Below, in pieces: positions 7,398 to 17,400 of a stretch of 64,000 bases of DNA. Below the pieces are notes generated by a model. The model was given only the letters and a program-made list of their open reading frames with translations, had not been told where the DNA came from and did no database searches. The DNA is from Croceibacterium ferulae. Its GTDB lineage: Bacteria; Pseudomonadota; Alphaproteobacteria; Sphingomonadales; Sphingomonadaceae. Location: the NCBI RefSeq assembly GCF_003660445.1, contig NZ_QZVQ01000012.1, positions 1 through 64,000 on the forward strand. Reading direction: 5' to 3'. Positions within the stretch are counted from its first letter, which is position 1, and every line of letters starts with the position of its first letter. The position numbers and the translations under genes are program-made.

Positions 7398-9202
7398 GCG
7401 GCGGCACGCCCGCCAATCTGGAGCTGTGGCCGGTCGGCAATTGCCAGGTCTCCGGCATGATCGACGAGCGGGCCGGGCTGGTCTGGGGCTGCATCCCGCG
7501 GGTGGATGGCGATCCGGTATTCTGCGCGCTGCTGCATGGCGACAAGCCGCACCGGGGCGTGTGGCGGTTCGAGCTGGAAGGACAGGTGCGCGCCAGCCAG
7601 ACCTACGAACGCAACACCCCGATCCTGGTCACCCGGCTAGAGGCGGAGGATGGCAGCGCGGTGGAGATCACCGACTTCTGTCCGCGCTTCGAACGGTCGG
7701 GGCGCATGTACCGCCCGGTTGCCTTCACACGCATCGTGCGGCCGGTGGCAGGCGTGCCGCGGCTGAAGATCACGATGGCCCCGCTGCACAGTCATGGGGC
7801 TGGGGAGCCGGGCACCACCAGCGGCAGCAATCACATCCGCTACCTGCTGGGCGAGGAGGCCATGCGCCTCTCGACGGACGCCCCCGTAGGCTATGTTCAG
7901 GCGGGCAAGACCTACCGCGTAGAGAGCGACCAGCATTTCTTCCTGGGGCCCGACGAGCCGTTCGTCGGCAATCTGCGGGCCGAACTGCGCCACATGGAGG
8001 AGCAGACCCGCAAGTACTGGCGCCTGTGGGTGCGCGGGCTGGCGACGCCGTTCGAATGGCAGGACGAGGTCATCCGCTGCGCCATCACGCTGAAGCTGTG
8101 CCAGCACGAGGAGACAGGCGCCATCGTCGCGGCGCTGACCACCTCCATCCCGGAGGCACCGGGATCGCAGCGCAACTGGGATTACCGGTTCTGCTGGATC
8201 CGCGACTCCTACTACACGGTGCAGGCGCTCAACCGCCTCGGTGCGCTGGACGTGCTGGAGAAGTATCTCGGCTATCTGCGCAACATCGTTGACGATGCGC
8301 GCGGCGGGCAGATCCAGCCGCTCTACTCGGTGATGGGTGTCGCCGAACTGACGGAGAACGTCGCACCCGATCTGTCTGGCTATCGCGGCATGGGGCCGGT
8401 GCGGATCGGCAATGCAGCCTACCATCAGGTGCAGCACGATTGCTACGGCCAGATCGTGTTGCCCACGGTGCAGGCCTTTTTCGACCAGCGCCTGTTGCGC
8501 ATGGCGGACGACCGTGATTTCGCCCGGCTGGAGCAGGTGGGCGAGATGGCGTGGAAGATGCACGACCAGCCCGACGCCGGACTGTGGGAATTTCGCACGC
8601 GGGAGGAGGTCCACACCTATTCCGCGGTGATGTGCTGGGCCGCCTGCGACCGGTTGCGCAATGCCGCGGAGCGGCTGGGCAAGCCGAACCGGGCAAGTTT
8701 CTGGCAGGACCGGGCGGACGCGATCCGAGCCCGGATCGACCGCGATGCCTGGGTGCCCGACACGGACGAGCGTGACGGCTTCTACAAGGCGAGTTTCGAG
8801 AGCGAGTATCTGGATGCCAGCTTGCTGCAGATGCTGGAGCTGCGTTTTCTGGAGGCGGACGATCCACGTTTCGCCAGCACGATCGACGCGGTCGAGCGCG
8901 ACCTGCGCCGGGGCGAGCACATGCTGCGCTACCAGAAGGAGGACGACTTCGGTCCGCCCGAAACCGCTTTCAACATCTGCACCTTCTGGCTGATCGACGC
9001 ACTGGCGCGGATGGGCCGGAATGGCGAGGCGCGCGAACTGTTCGTGACGATGCTGGGCCATCGGACCCGGTCGGGGCTGCTGTCGGAGGACATGGACTTC
9101 GTAACCGGGGAGCTGTGGGGGAACTTCCCGCAGACCTATTCGCTGGTCGGGGTGATCAATTGTGCTGGTCTGCTGTCAAAGAACTGGAACACTGTCCGTT
9201 GA
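7394..9202 (+). CDS. GH15-family glycoside hydrolase (trehalase/glucoamylase-like)
   Basis: A 602-residue protein with the GH15 layout: an N-terminal beta-sandwich (about residues 1-230) then an (alpha/alpha)6 barrel. Signatures include RNWDYRFCWIRDS, GLWEFR (a candidate catalytic Glu region) and SEDMDFVTGELWGNFPQTYS near the C-terminus. No signal peptide is seen, so it should act in the cytoplasm. The GTG start forms a GTGA overlap with the otsB stop, and its own stop overlaps the TTG start of otsA, so the three genes are probably translationally coupled. Some GH15 members are trehalases, and the flanking otsB and otsA point to trehalose or a related glucan, with turnover or proofreading of trehalose pools as the likely role. 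Substrate is inferred from context. Confidence 0.88.
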   Translation: MSGGTPANLELWPVGNCQVSGMIDERAGLVWGCIPRVDGDPVFCALLHGDKPHRGVWRFELEGQVRASQTYERNTPILVTRLEAEDGSAVEITDFCPRFERSGRMYRPVAFTRIVRPVAGVPRLKITMAPLHSHGAGEPGTTSGSNHIRYLLGEEAMRLSTDAPVGYVQAGKTYRVESDQHFFLGPDEPFVGNLRAELRHMEEQTRKYWRLWVRGLATPFEWQDEVIRCAITLKLCQHEETGAIVAALTTSIPEAPGSQRNWDYRFCWIRDSYYTVQALNRLGALDVLEKYLGYLRNIVDDARGGQIQPLYSVMGVAELTENVAPDLSGYRGMGPVRIGNAAYHQVQHDCYGQIVLPTVQAFFDQRLLRMADDRDFARLEQVGEMAWKMHDQPDAGLWEFRTREEVHTYSAVMCWAACDRLRNAAERLGKPNRASFWQDRADAIRARIDRDAWVPDTDERDGFYKASFESEYLDASLLQMLELRFLEADDPRFASTIDAVERDLRRGEHMLRYQKEDDFGPPETAFNICTFWLIDALARMGRNGEARELFVTMLGHRTRSGLLSEDMDFVTGELWGNFPQTYSLVGVINCAGLLSKNWNTVR

Positions 9203-10596
9203 GCCGTCTTGTCGTAATTTCGAACCGCGTCGCAGTCCCGAAGGCGCGGGGGGCGGCTGGCGCGCAGGGCGGCCTTGCCGGCGCGTTGAATTCGGCATTG
9301 AAACAGAATGGCGGGATCTGGTTCGGCTGGTCCGGGCAGGAAACCGACACCTTCACCGGCAACATCAATGTGCAGCGGTCCGAAGGTGTCACCACCGCCA
9401 CGATCGACCTGGAACAGGCGGATGTCGAAGAATATTACAACGGCTATGCCAATTCGACGCTGTGGCCGCTGTTCCATTACCGCATCGACCTGACGGAGTA
9501 CGAACAGGAGTTCGGCCGTGGTTACGAGCGGGTCAATGAACGCTTTGCCGAAAGCGTGCTGCCGCTGATCGAGCCGGAAGACACGGTATGGGTGCATGAT
9601 TATCACCTGATGCCCTTGGGCGAGCGGCTGCGGTCGCGCGGGGTGAAGAACCGGATCGGTTTCTTCCTCCACATTCCGTGGCCGCCGACGCGGCTGTTCG
9701 TCTCCCTGCCGTTCCACGAACGGCTGGTGCGGGCGATGCTGCATTATGACCTGATCGGCTTCCAGACGAGTGAATGGCTGGAAAGCTTCATCCATTATTG
9801 CGAGCGCGAGCTTGGCGCGGTGGTCGATCATGATGCCTGCGTGATCGAGCTCGACGGCCGCCGGACGGTGGCCAAGGCCTATCCGATCGGTGTCGATTAC
9901 GATCACTTCATGGCGCAGGGCCAGACGATGGCCGCGAAGACCGCCTATCGTCGGCTGGCCGATTCCTCCCGCACCCGCACCGCGATGATCGGGGTCGACC
10001 GGCTGGATTATTCCAAGGGCCTGCCCGAGCGGATGGACGGGATCGGCCGCTTTTTCGACACCTACCCGGAACGGGTGAAGGATCTGCTGTTCATCCAGAT
10101 CGCGCCGCCCAGCCGGGAGGATATCGGATCCTACCAGAAGATCCGCACTACGCTGGAACAGAAGACCGGGCAGATCAACGGCGCGCGCAGCGATGTCGAT
10201 CTGGTGCCGATCCGCTACGTGAACCGGGGTTACAGCACGGCGGAGCTGTTCGGCTTCTATCGCGCGGCCAAGATCGGGTTGGTGACCCCGCTGCGTGACG
10301 GCATGAACCTGGTGGCGAAGGAGTATGTGGCGGCGCAGGATCCGGAGGATCCGGGCGTGCTGGTCCTGTCGCGGTTCGCAGGCGCGGCCTTGCAGATGGG
10401 CGAGGCGCTGCTGGTCAACCCGTACAGCCCGGATGACGTGGCGCACAATATCCGTCTGGCATTGGACATGTCGCTGGCGGAGCGCAAGGCTCGGTGGGAG
10501 CAGCTGATCGTCACCGTGCGCGACGACAATGTGCTGCGCTGGACCGAGAACTTCATCAACGATTTGGAAGGTGTATCCCCGCAGGCGGACGGCTGA
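9199..10596 (+). CDS. otsA: Trehalose-6-phosphate synthase
   Basis: A 465-residue GT20 glycosyltransferase that joins glucose from UDP-glucose (or another NDP-glucose) to glucose 6-phosphate. The start is a TTG whose last bases form the TGA of the GH15 gene; it gives the N-terminus SRLVVISNRVA, which aligns with E. coli OtsA, whereas the upstream in-frame ATG would add 28 unrelated residues. Diagnostic motifs are GGLAGAL (phosphate loop), WFGWSG, VWVHDYHLM, GVDRLDYSKGLPER and PLRDGMNLVAKEY. It is the last gene of the otsB / GH15 / otsA unit and converges on a PLP-enzyme gene. Confidence 0.95.
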   Translation: MSRLVVISNRVAVPKARGAAGAQGGLAGALNSALKQNGGIWFGWSGQETDTFTGNINVQRSEGVTTATIDLEQADVEEYYNGYANSTLWPLFHYRIDLTEYEQEFGRGYERVNERFAESVLPLIEPEDTVWVHDYHLMPLGERLRSRGVKNRIGFFLHIPWPPTRLFVSLPFHERLVRAMLHYDLIGFQTSEWLESFIHYCERELGAVVDHDACVIELDGRRTVAKAYPIGVDYDHFMAQGQTMAAKTAYRRLADSSRTRTAMIGVDRLDYSKGLPERMDGIGRFFDTYPERVKDLLFIQIAPPSREDIGSYQKIRTTLEQKTGQINGARSDVDLVPIRYVNRGYSTAELFGFYRAAKIGLVTPLRDGMNLVAKEYVAAQDPEDPGVLVLSRFAGAALQMGEALLVNPYSPDDVAHNIRLALDMSLAERKARWEQLIVTVRDDNVLRWTENFINDLEGVSPQADG

Positions 10597-10603
10597 AGCG
10601 GTT

Positions 10604-11575
10604 TCAGCCGACGCTGGCGAGCACCTTCGCGAAGCTGGCCGCATCGGTATTGCCGCCTGACAGGATCAGCGCGGTGCGCCCGTCCAGCGGCACCCGGCCG
10701 GCCAGCGCCGCCGCTAGCGCAATCGCGCCGCCGGGTTCCAGCACCAGTCGCAATTCGGCGAAGGCATAACGCTGCGCGGCGCGCACCTCGGCTTCGCTGA
10801 CGGTGGTGGCAGTGACGCGATCACGCAGCACGGCGAAGTTGACCGGCCAGGTCGCCGGCGTCTGCAGCGCATCGCAGGAGGTGGGCGGCGCATCGGTCGC
10901 CACGCGCTGGATGGAGCCGGCCGCCAGGCTGCGCCCGACATCGTCCCACCCCACAGGCTCGACCGCGACAATCTGAGCATCCGGGCAGGCCAGCGCCAGA
11001 CCTGCGGCCAATCCGCCGCCGCCGCAAGGCGTGATGATGCGGGTCGGCCCGACGCCCGCCAGCGCCTCCATCTGCAGGGCCAGTTCCACGCCGACGCTGC
11101 CTTGCCCCTCGATCACCCACGGATCGCCAAAGGCATGGACCAGCGTGGCGCCACGTTCCGCCGCCAAAGCTTGCGAGATGGCGTCCCGATCCTGGGTCGC
11201 GCGATCGTAAGTGACGACCTCCGCCCCGAGCTCCCTCACGCGGGCCAGCTTCACCCGCGGGGCATCCGCCGGCATGACGATCGCCGCCTGCATCCCCAGC
11301 CGCCGGGCCGCCCATGCGACGCCCTGCGCATGGTTGCCGCTGGAGACCCCGACCACGCCCCGCACGCGTTCCTCCGCGCTCAGGTCCGACAGGCGGTGCC
11401 ACGCCCCACGGATCTTGAACACGCCGATCGGCTGCAGGCACTCGGCCTTGGCCCAGACCTGCAGGTTGCCGATGGTGAAGGGCAGCAACGGGGTGGGCGG
11501 GAGGATCGCGGCGACCTTCTCCGCCGCGCGCAGCACGCCGGCCTGTGTCGGAGTTCTGACCGGGGCGACACTCAT
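10604..11575 (-). CDS. PLP-dependent threonine/serine dehydratase-like enzyme
   Basis: A 323-residue fold-type II PLP enzyme. Lys54 in GVFKIRGA is the Schiff-base lysine, SSGNHAQG binds the substrate carboxylate, and PCGGGGLAAG binds the cofactor phosphate. These are typical of threonine ammonia-lyase, serine dehydratase or hydroxyaspartate dehydratase. There is no C-terminal ACT domain, so it is not the regulated biosynthetic IlvA form. The ATG at 11575 has a very strong AGGAGGAG site four bases upstream. It ends eight bases from the end of otsA, convergent with it, and is divergent from the polyamine genes. Exact substrate cannot be told from the sequence. Confidence 0.85.
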   Translation of the reverse strand: MSVAPVRTPTQAGVLRAAEKVAAILPPTPLLPFTIGNLQVWAKAECLQPIGVFKIRGAWHRLSDLSAEERVRGVVGVSSGNHAQGVAWAARRLGMQAAIVMPADAPRVKLARVRELGAEVVTYDRATQDRDAISQALAAERGATLVHAFGDPWVIEGQGSVGVELALQMEALAGVGPTRIITPCGGGGLAAGLALACPDAQIVAVEPVGWDDVGRSLAAGSIQRVATDAPPTSCDALQTPATWPVNFAVLRDRVTATTVSEAEVRAAQRYAFAELRLVLEPGGAIALAAALAGRVPLDGRTALILSGGNTDAASFAKVLASVG

Positions 11576-11684
11576 CTTGCTCCTCCTGCGCTTTTCCGTA
11601 AACGGGCGCCATCATCGCGCTGGCACCGGCGACCGGGCCCAAGCGTTAGGCGCGTAAGCACGCATTTTCGAGATGGGAGTATCC

Positions 11685-12896
11685 ATGTCCACAATCCTGG
11701 TGATCGGCGCAGGTGGGGTGAGTTCGGTTGCAGTCCACAAGATGGCCATGAACCCCGGCATCTTCAGCGCGATCCATCTGGCCAGCCGCACGAGATCCAA
11801 GTGCGATGCGATCGCCGCGAGCGTGAAAGAGCGCACGGGGCAGGACGTCGCGACGTATGAGATCGACGCGGAAGAGGTGCCGGCGATGGTCAATTTGATC
11901 CGTCGCGTGCAGCCCAAGCTGGTCGTCAATCTGGCGCTGCCATACCAGGATCTGCCGATCATGGATGCCTGCCTGGACGCGGGTGTCGACTACTTGGACA
12001 CGGCCAATTATGAGCCCAAGGATCAGGCCAAGTTCGAATATCACTGGCAGTGGGCATATCACGACCGGTTCAAGGACGCGGCGATCATGGCGCTGCTGGG
12101 CAGCGGATTCGACCCCGGTGTGACGAGCGTGTTCACCATGTGGCTAAAGAAGCACAAGCTGAAGACCATCCAACGGCTGGACATCCTGGACTGCAATGGC
12201 GGCGATCACGGGCAGAGCTTCGCCACCAACTTCAATCCGGAAATCAACATCCGAGAAGTGACCGCGCCGGCCCGCCATTGGGAAAATGGCGAGTGGGTCG
12301 AGACCCCGGCGATGAGCGTGAAGCAGGGCTTCGACTTCGAAGGCGTCGGCCCCAAGAACATGTACCTGATGTACCACGAGGAGCTGGAAAGCCTGGCCCG
12401 CTTCGTGCCGGAGCTGGAGCGGGCGCGGTTCTGGATGACCTTCGGAGACGAGTACATCAAGCACCTGACCGTGCTGCAGAATGTCGGCATGACCCGCATC
12501 GATCCGGTCATGTATGAAGGCCGCCCGATCGTGCCGCTGCAGTTCCTGAAGGCCGTGCTGCCGGAGCCTTCCAGCCTGGGATCCACGACCAAGGGCAAGA
12601 CCAATATCGGCGTGATCGCCACGGGCGAGGCGCTGGACGGTTCGGGAGAGCAGACCTTCTACATCAAGAATATCTGCGACCACGAGGACGCCTTTGCCGA
12701 AACCGGCAACCAGGCGGTCAGCTACACCACCGGCGTGCCGGCGATGATCGGCAGCGCCATGGTGCTGACCGGCGCGTGGAAGGGCGACGGCGTGTTCAAC
12801 ATGGAGGAGTTCGATCCCGATCCCTTCATGGACATGCTGAACAGCCAGGGCCTGCCCTGGACCGTGGAGCAGATGTCCGCTCCGGTGGAGTTCTGA
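11685..12896 (+). CDS. Carboxynorspermidine dehydrogenase (saccharopine dehydrogenase family)
   Basis: A 403-residue NAD(P)-dependent enzyme of the saccharopine dehydrogenase fold. The Rossmann motif VIGAGGVSSV is at the N-terminus; the region with DYLDTANYEP and GSGFDPGVTSVF is characteristic of carboxynorspermidine dehydrogenase, which condenses a diamine with aspartate semialdehyde. With the decarboxylase two genes downstream this forms the alternative route to spermidine or norspermidine. The ATG at 11685 is supported by GGGAG five bases upstream; an ATG four codons earlier has no such site. The lipoprotein gene starts three bases after the stop. Confidence 0.92.
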   Translation: MSTILVIGAGGVSSVAVHKMAMNPGIFSAIHLASRTRSKCDAIAASVKERTGQDVATYEIDAEEVPAMVNLIRRVQPKLVVNLALPYQDLPIMDACLDAGVDYLDTANYEPKDQAKFEYHWQWAYHDRFKDAAIMALLGSGFDPGVTSVFTMWLKKHKLKTIQRLDILDCNGGDHGQSFATNFNPEINIREVTAPARHWENGEWVETPAMSVKQGFDFEGVGPKNMYLMYHEELESLARFVPELERARFWMTFGDEYIKHLTVLQNVGMTRIDPVMYEGRPIVPLQFLKAVLPEPSSLGSTTKGKTNIGVIATGEALDGSGEQTFYIKNICDHEDAFAETGNQAVSYTTGVPAMIGSAMVLTGAWKGDGVFNMEEFDPDPFMDMLNSQGLPWTVEQMSAPVEF

Positions 12897-12898
12897 CG

Positions 12899-13261
12899 GT
12901 GCGCATCATGCTCATGGCAGGTTTGGCCGTCTTGGCCGCTTGCGCACCCGTGCCGGCGGAGCAGTCGGCACCGGTCGGCCCGAACTCAACCATGGCAGAC
13001 AACGCTGCAGCTGAATGCCGTGCGCTTGGCGGAGTGGTGGAGCGGCGCGGCCGCCTGCAAGCCGAACTGTGCGTGCGGCCCTTCGCCGATGCGGGAAAGA
13101 CCTGCACCGATGGCGACCAGTGCGCCGGCGATTGCGTGACCGAAACGGCGCATCAGGATGGCGCGCCGGTTACCGGGCAGTGCCAGGCGGATGACCGTCC
13201 GTTCGGCTGTTTCGCCAAGGTGGAAAATGGCCGGGCGACCGGCGGGATCTGTATCGACTGA
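12899..13261 (+). CDS. Small cysteine-rich lipoprotein in the spermidine operon
   Basis: A 120-residue predicted lipoprotein: a short hydrophobic signal ends in LAAC (Cys15), leaving about 105 residues with eight further cysteines, enough for four disulfides in a compact extracytoplasmic domain. The GTG at 12899 has GGAG eight bases upstream inside the end of the dehydrogenase gene; an internal ATG three codons later would also give a valid lipobox. It sits between the two enzymes of carboxynorspermidine metabolism, two bases after one, and its stop overlaps the ATG of the other, so it is surely in the operon. I do not recognise the family. It cannot be a cytoplasmic enzyme of the pathway; a link to the cell surface or polyamine sensing is speculation. 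Confidence 0.75.
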   Translation: MRIMLMAGLAVLAACAPVPAEQSAPVGPNSTMADNAAAECRALGGVVERRGRLQAELCVRPFADAGKTCTDGDQCAGDCVTETAHQDGAPVTGQCQADDRPFGCFAKVENGRATGGICID

Positions 13262-14439
13262 TGGAAACCAGAGCCGGCGATCCGGGCGCCTTTGCCCAAT
13301 TCGACCTGAGCCGGGTGGACAGCCCGGCCTTCGTCATCGACGCGGCGAAGCTGCGCGCCAATTTGCAGATGCTGGCGGACGTGCGCGACGCTGCCGGCAT
13401 CAAGGTGCTGGCGGCGCTGAAGGCGTTCTCCATGTGGTCGGTTGCGCCGATCATCGGGGAATATCTGGACGGCGTCTGCACGTCCGGCTTGTGGGAGGCG
13501 CGGCTCGCTTCGGAGTTCTACGATGGCGAGATCGCAACCTACTGCGCCGCCTACAAGCCGGAGGACCTGCCGGAAATCTGCCGGCTGTCGGACCATGTGA
13601 TCTTCAATTCGCCCGCGCAGCTCGAACGCGCCAGCCTGATCCTGGACGATGCCCGCGTGCGCGGCGGGAACTTCGATATTGGCCTGCGCATCAACCCGCT
13701 GCATGCCGAAGGCGAGGTGCCGCGTTACGATCCGTGTGCGCCGCACAGCCGCCTGGGTTGGCCGGTCGACCAGCTGACCGAGGAGCACATGGCGCTGGTG
13801 GACGGCATCCACCTGCACACCTTGTGCGAACAGGATCTGGAGCCGCTGAAGCGGACCTGGGACAAGCTGTTCGACCATCTGGAGCCCTATTTCGGGCAGA
13901 TCAAATGGCTGAACTTCGGCGGCGGCCATCACATCACCCGCGCCGATTACCAGCGCGAGGAGCTGGTCGAGTTCCTGCGTGACGTGAAGGAGGATACCGG
14001 AGCCGAGATCTACCTGGAGCCGGGCGAGGCGGTGGCGCTGGATGCCGGCATCCTGGTCGGCACGGTGCTGGACACGCACTGGAACGCCATGCCGCTGGCC
14101 ATCACGGACGTTTCCGCCACCTGCCACATGCCCGACGTGATCGAGGCGCCATACCGCCCGGCCATGCTGGGCGAGGTGGAAGACGGGCAGGGTGATCCGG
14201 TTCGGCTGGGCGGCCCGTCCTGCCTGGCGGGTGACGTGATCGGCGATTATCGCCTGCCGGTGCCGGCGCAGCCGGGTGCGCGCTTCGCCTTCCTGGATCA
14301 GGCGCATTACTCGATGGTCAAGACCACCACCTTCAACGGCGTGCCGCTGCCCTCCATCTGGCTGTGGGACAGCGAGACGGATGCGCTCGAATGCATCAAG
14401 CGCTTCGAGTACGAGGATTTCCGCAATCGGCTGAGCTGA
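13261..14439 (+). CDS. nspC: Carboxynorspermidine decarboxylase
   Basis: A 392-residue PLP-dependent decarboxylase of the alanine racemase fold type III that releases CO2 from carboxynorspermidine or carboxyspermidine to give the triamine. Lys54 in AALKAFSMWS is the predicted Schiff-base lysine. LNFGGGHHITRADY forms the glycine-rich cofactor-binding loop, YLEPGEAVALDAG the C-terminal part of the site, and CTSGLWEARLA is typical of this clade. The ATG overlaps the lipoprotein stop by one base (TGATG), indicating translational coupling. It converges on the DUF4450 gene only four bases away. Confidence 0.94.
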   Translation: METRAGDPGAFAQFDLSRVDSPAFVIDAAKLRANLQMLADVRDAAGIKVLAALKAFSMWSVAPIIGEYLDGVCTSGLWEARLASEFYDGEIATYCAAYKPEDLPEICRLSDHVIFNSPAQLERASLILDDARVRGGNFDIGLRINPLHAEGEVPRYDPCAPHSRLGWPVDQLTEEHMALVDGIHLHTLCEQDLEPLKRTWDKLFDHLEPYFGQIKWLNFGGGHHITRADYQREELVEFLRDVKEDTGAEIYLEPGEAVALDAGILVGTVLDTHWNAMPLAITDVSATCHMPDVIEAPYRPAMLGEVEDGQGDPVRLGGPSCLAGDVIGDYRLPVPAQPGARFAFLDQAHYSMVKTTTFNGVPLPSIWLWDSETDALECIKRFEYEDFRNRLS

Positions 14440-14443
14440 CGCG

Positions 14444-17400
14444 CTACGGACCGCTGTCGATCGTGGCGGCGAGCAGGCCGATGACCACCTCGTTCGCACG
14501 GGCGCGGACCGTAAGCGATTGGAGGGTGCGCGCCGGGTCGAGTTCGAGGCCGAGCACGGTTGCGGACCCGCCCTCGATCCTCGCTTCGGGCCCGGTGCCC
14601 GCACCCGCTTCGCCGCCCTGCCGCACGCGGGCCGTCGCCAGATCGACGCGCAAGGGACGGGGGCCGGGAACTCGGAACTGGTAGTCGTCGGGCAGGTAGT
14701 CCCGCTCGATCGGCCACCAGGTTGTGGGATTGTGCAGCGCCAGCCGAGTAGTGGTGCAGTCGGTATAAGTGACGACCACCTCGCCATTGTCGATCCGGCT
14801 TTGCATGGCATTGGTGGTTCCGGCCATCAGCAGCCGCAGGAATTGGCCGCTGCCGGACAGGGGCAGGGTAACCTCGTCCGGGTAGTTATCCCACTTCGAT
14901 ACGAACAGCGCATTGTCGCGGTCGGCGGGCAGGGCGAAGCGGCCGCCATCGGGCAGGGTGAACCAGCCATCGCCGGCGCGAGACGCCTGCCGCAACCCGC
15001 TATCGTCAATTGTGGCAGAGGCATTCACGTGCCCCGCCCAGGCGCCAAGCCCCTGCGAGGGCAGCGCCAACGAAGCGAAGGGCGAACGGGGGCTGACATA
15101 CTTGCCCGGCGCGAAGATGTTGGTGACCGCGTCGTTGTAGGACTGGGCCAGCTCCACCGCGCGCTGCGACCCGGTCGGCGCCGCGTCAACCAGCGTCGGG
15201 AAGGTGGCCTCTTGCATGGCGGGGCCGACCGGCGCCCACCAGCGCATGGCGCCCTGCTGCCATTCGGCAAAGCGTGTGCCGGTGCCATTGGGCTGGGCGA
15301 TCGGGTCGCCGGCCCAGCGCACGACCAGTTCCGCCTCCGCGCCCAGCAGTGCGTCAATCAGGATCGCCGGCGTGCCCACAGCTTCGGTGTCCACACGCCA
15401 TTGCACCGGCTTGCCGGCCAGGGTGACGGAAGCGACCTGATCGGATCGCGCAGGCAGGCGCAGGTGCAGTTGCGCGAAGCGATCACCGGTCTGGGTGATG
15501 CTCCACCGCTCCTCCGCTCCAGTGCGGCGGAAGGTGAAGGACAGATCGGGGTGGTGCAGTTCCGCATGGTCCCATTCCGCCGGCAGGCCGGGCTGTATGG
15601 TCAGGTTGCGGGCCAGCGCGTCCGGCTGCAGCCCGAACAGCCCTTCCACCATCGTCCGCGCCATCACGCCCGACCCATCGGCAAAGTCGCGCTGCGCCTC
15701 CCGGCGATAGACGTCGAGATAGTTCATGGAACCGACATTGCCGGGGCTGATCCCCATGAACATGCTGGCAAGCAGCGCACTGCGGGCCAGGGTATAGGCC
15801 TCCTCCGCCCGGCCGGCCTGCCACAGGCCCAATGCGGTATGCAGGTTCTCCCCCATGACCACATTGTTCACCGACCAGGTGTAGGGCATCCAGGTGCTGC
15901 TGGCATAGAGGCCGTGGCGGCGATCCTGCGGCACGCCCGGACCTCCCACCGGCAGCAGCGGCATGGTGCGCCCGATCGCCTCCGCCATGCGCCATGCCTC
16001 CTGCCGGTCCGGCACGCCGGAATCCAGCACGTGGTAGAAGCTCCACAGCCCGGCCGCCGGATGTGCGGCCTGCTCACCCAGCCAGTCGCGATATTCGGCG
16101 AATTGCCCTCGCTCAGGCAGCCACAGATGCGCGCGCATCCCCTGTCCGATCGCTTCCGCCTCCGCCTCGTACGGCGCCGCATCCTCGCCCAGCGCGCGGG
16201 CGAGGCGCGCCGCCTGCCGGTTGTGGAACAGGTTGTAGGCGGAGGCATAGGCGACGCCGCCGCCATTGTAGCCGATATCGTCGCTGGCCCAGATCTGGGC
16301 ATAGGCTTCGTACAGCGGCAGCCCGTCAGGGCCGAACGGGCGGCGGAACAGCCGCCTCTCCCACGCAAGGTGGCGCTGGATGGCGGGCCAGGCCTCCCGC
16401 GCAAAGTCCAGATCACCGGTCCAGGCGATGTGCCGGAACAGCGCATCCACGAACACGGCATTCATGTCGTAATGCGCGTTCGCCAGGTCGCCATTGGAAT
16501 GCAGCGCGGTCTCGTTCCGGGCAAGGTTGCTGTCGCTGTCCGCCGGCGGGATCACATCGGGAATCGGGTCGGTGTTCTGGCGCGGCAGCCAGGCGCGGAA
16601 ATTAGCGCGCGCGCGATCGTGCCAGCCGAGCGCATCGAGCGAATAGGGCCCACGCCAGCCGACGAGCTTCGTCCGCCACGCCACCGCGCCGTGCATGATC
16701 GCCGATTGCGGGCCGTCCCATACCGCGTCCGCCGCGACGTTCAGCGCAGCCGCAGCTGCGTTCAGCCACGAATCGGGAGTGACGATCCGTACCTGCCCGC
16801 GCAATGCCGCGAAATGCGCGCGGGCGTCGGCCAGAACCTGCGGCAAGGCATTCGCCGCATAGCGCCGGGCCAGAGGCGGCAGCGGCGCAGGGGCCCGCCG
16901 GTCGGCGCTGACCTCGGCATAGGTGGTGAGATCGGCATTGGCTGCCGGCGCATAGGCGGTGCGCTGCAGGACCAGATAGCCGCCTTCGCCGCCCAGTTGC
17001 AGGCTGCCGGTCATCACAGGCCGATCCGGCTCATCCGCGGTGCCGGCGAACAAGGCGGCAGGTGTGTCCCACGCCTCGCCGGGCGCCGTGCCGGTGACGC
17101 TGCCTTGCAGCAGCGTGCCGGTGATCGTGCCGGGCTTGCCCGTCAGGGTGAAGCCGCTTTCCAGCAACCCGACGGAATTGTCCTGGGCGAAGGCGGGCTG
17201 GAAGCCGAACCATTCGCTGATCGGCACCTTCTCCGTCCCGATATCGCCGTCACGCGTGCCGCGCTGGCCATTGATCCCGCCAAAGGCCCAGGCAAGCTGT
17301 ACACCGCCGGCAAGGCCCTGGCCCCTGGCATGGATCGCCAGCCCTTCGGTCTCGGCGAGGGCCACGGCCACCAGCTCGATCGCGCCCGTGCCCAGACGGG

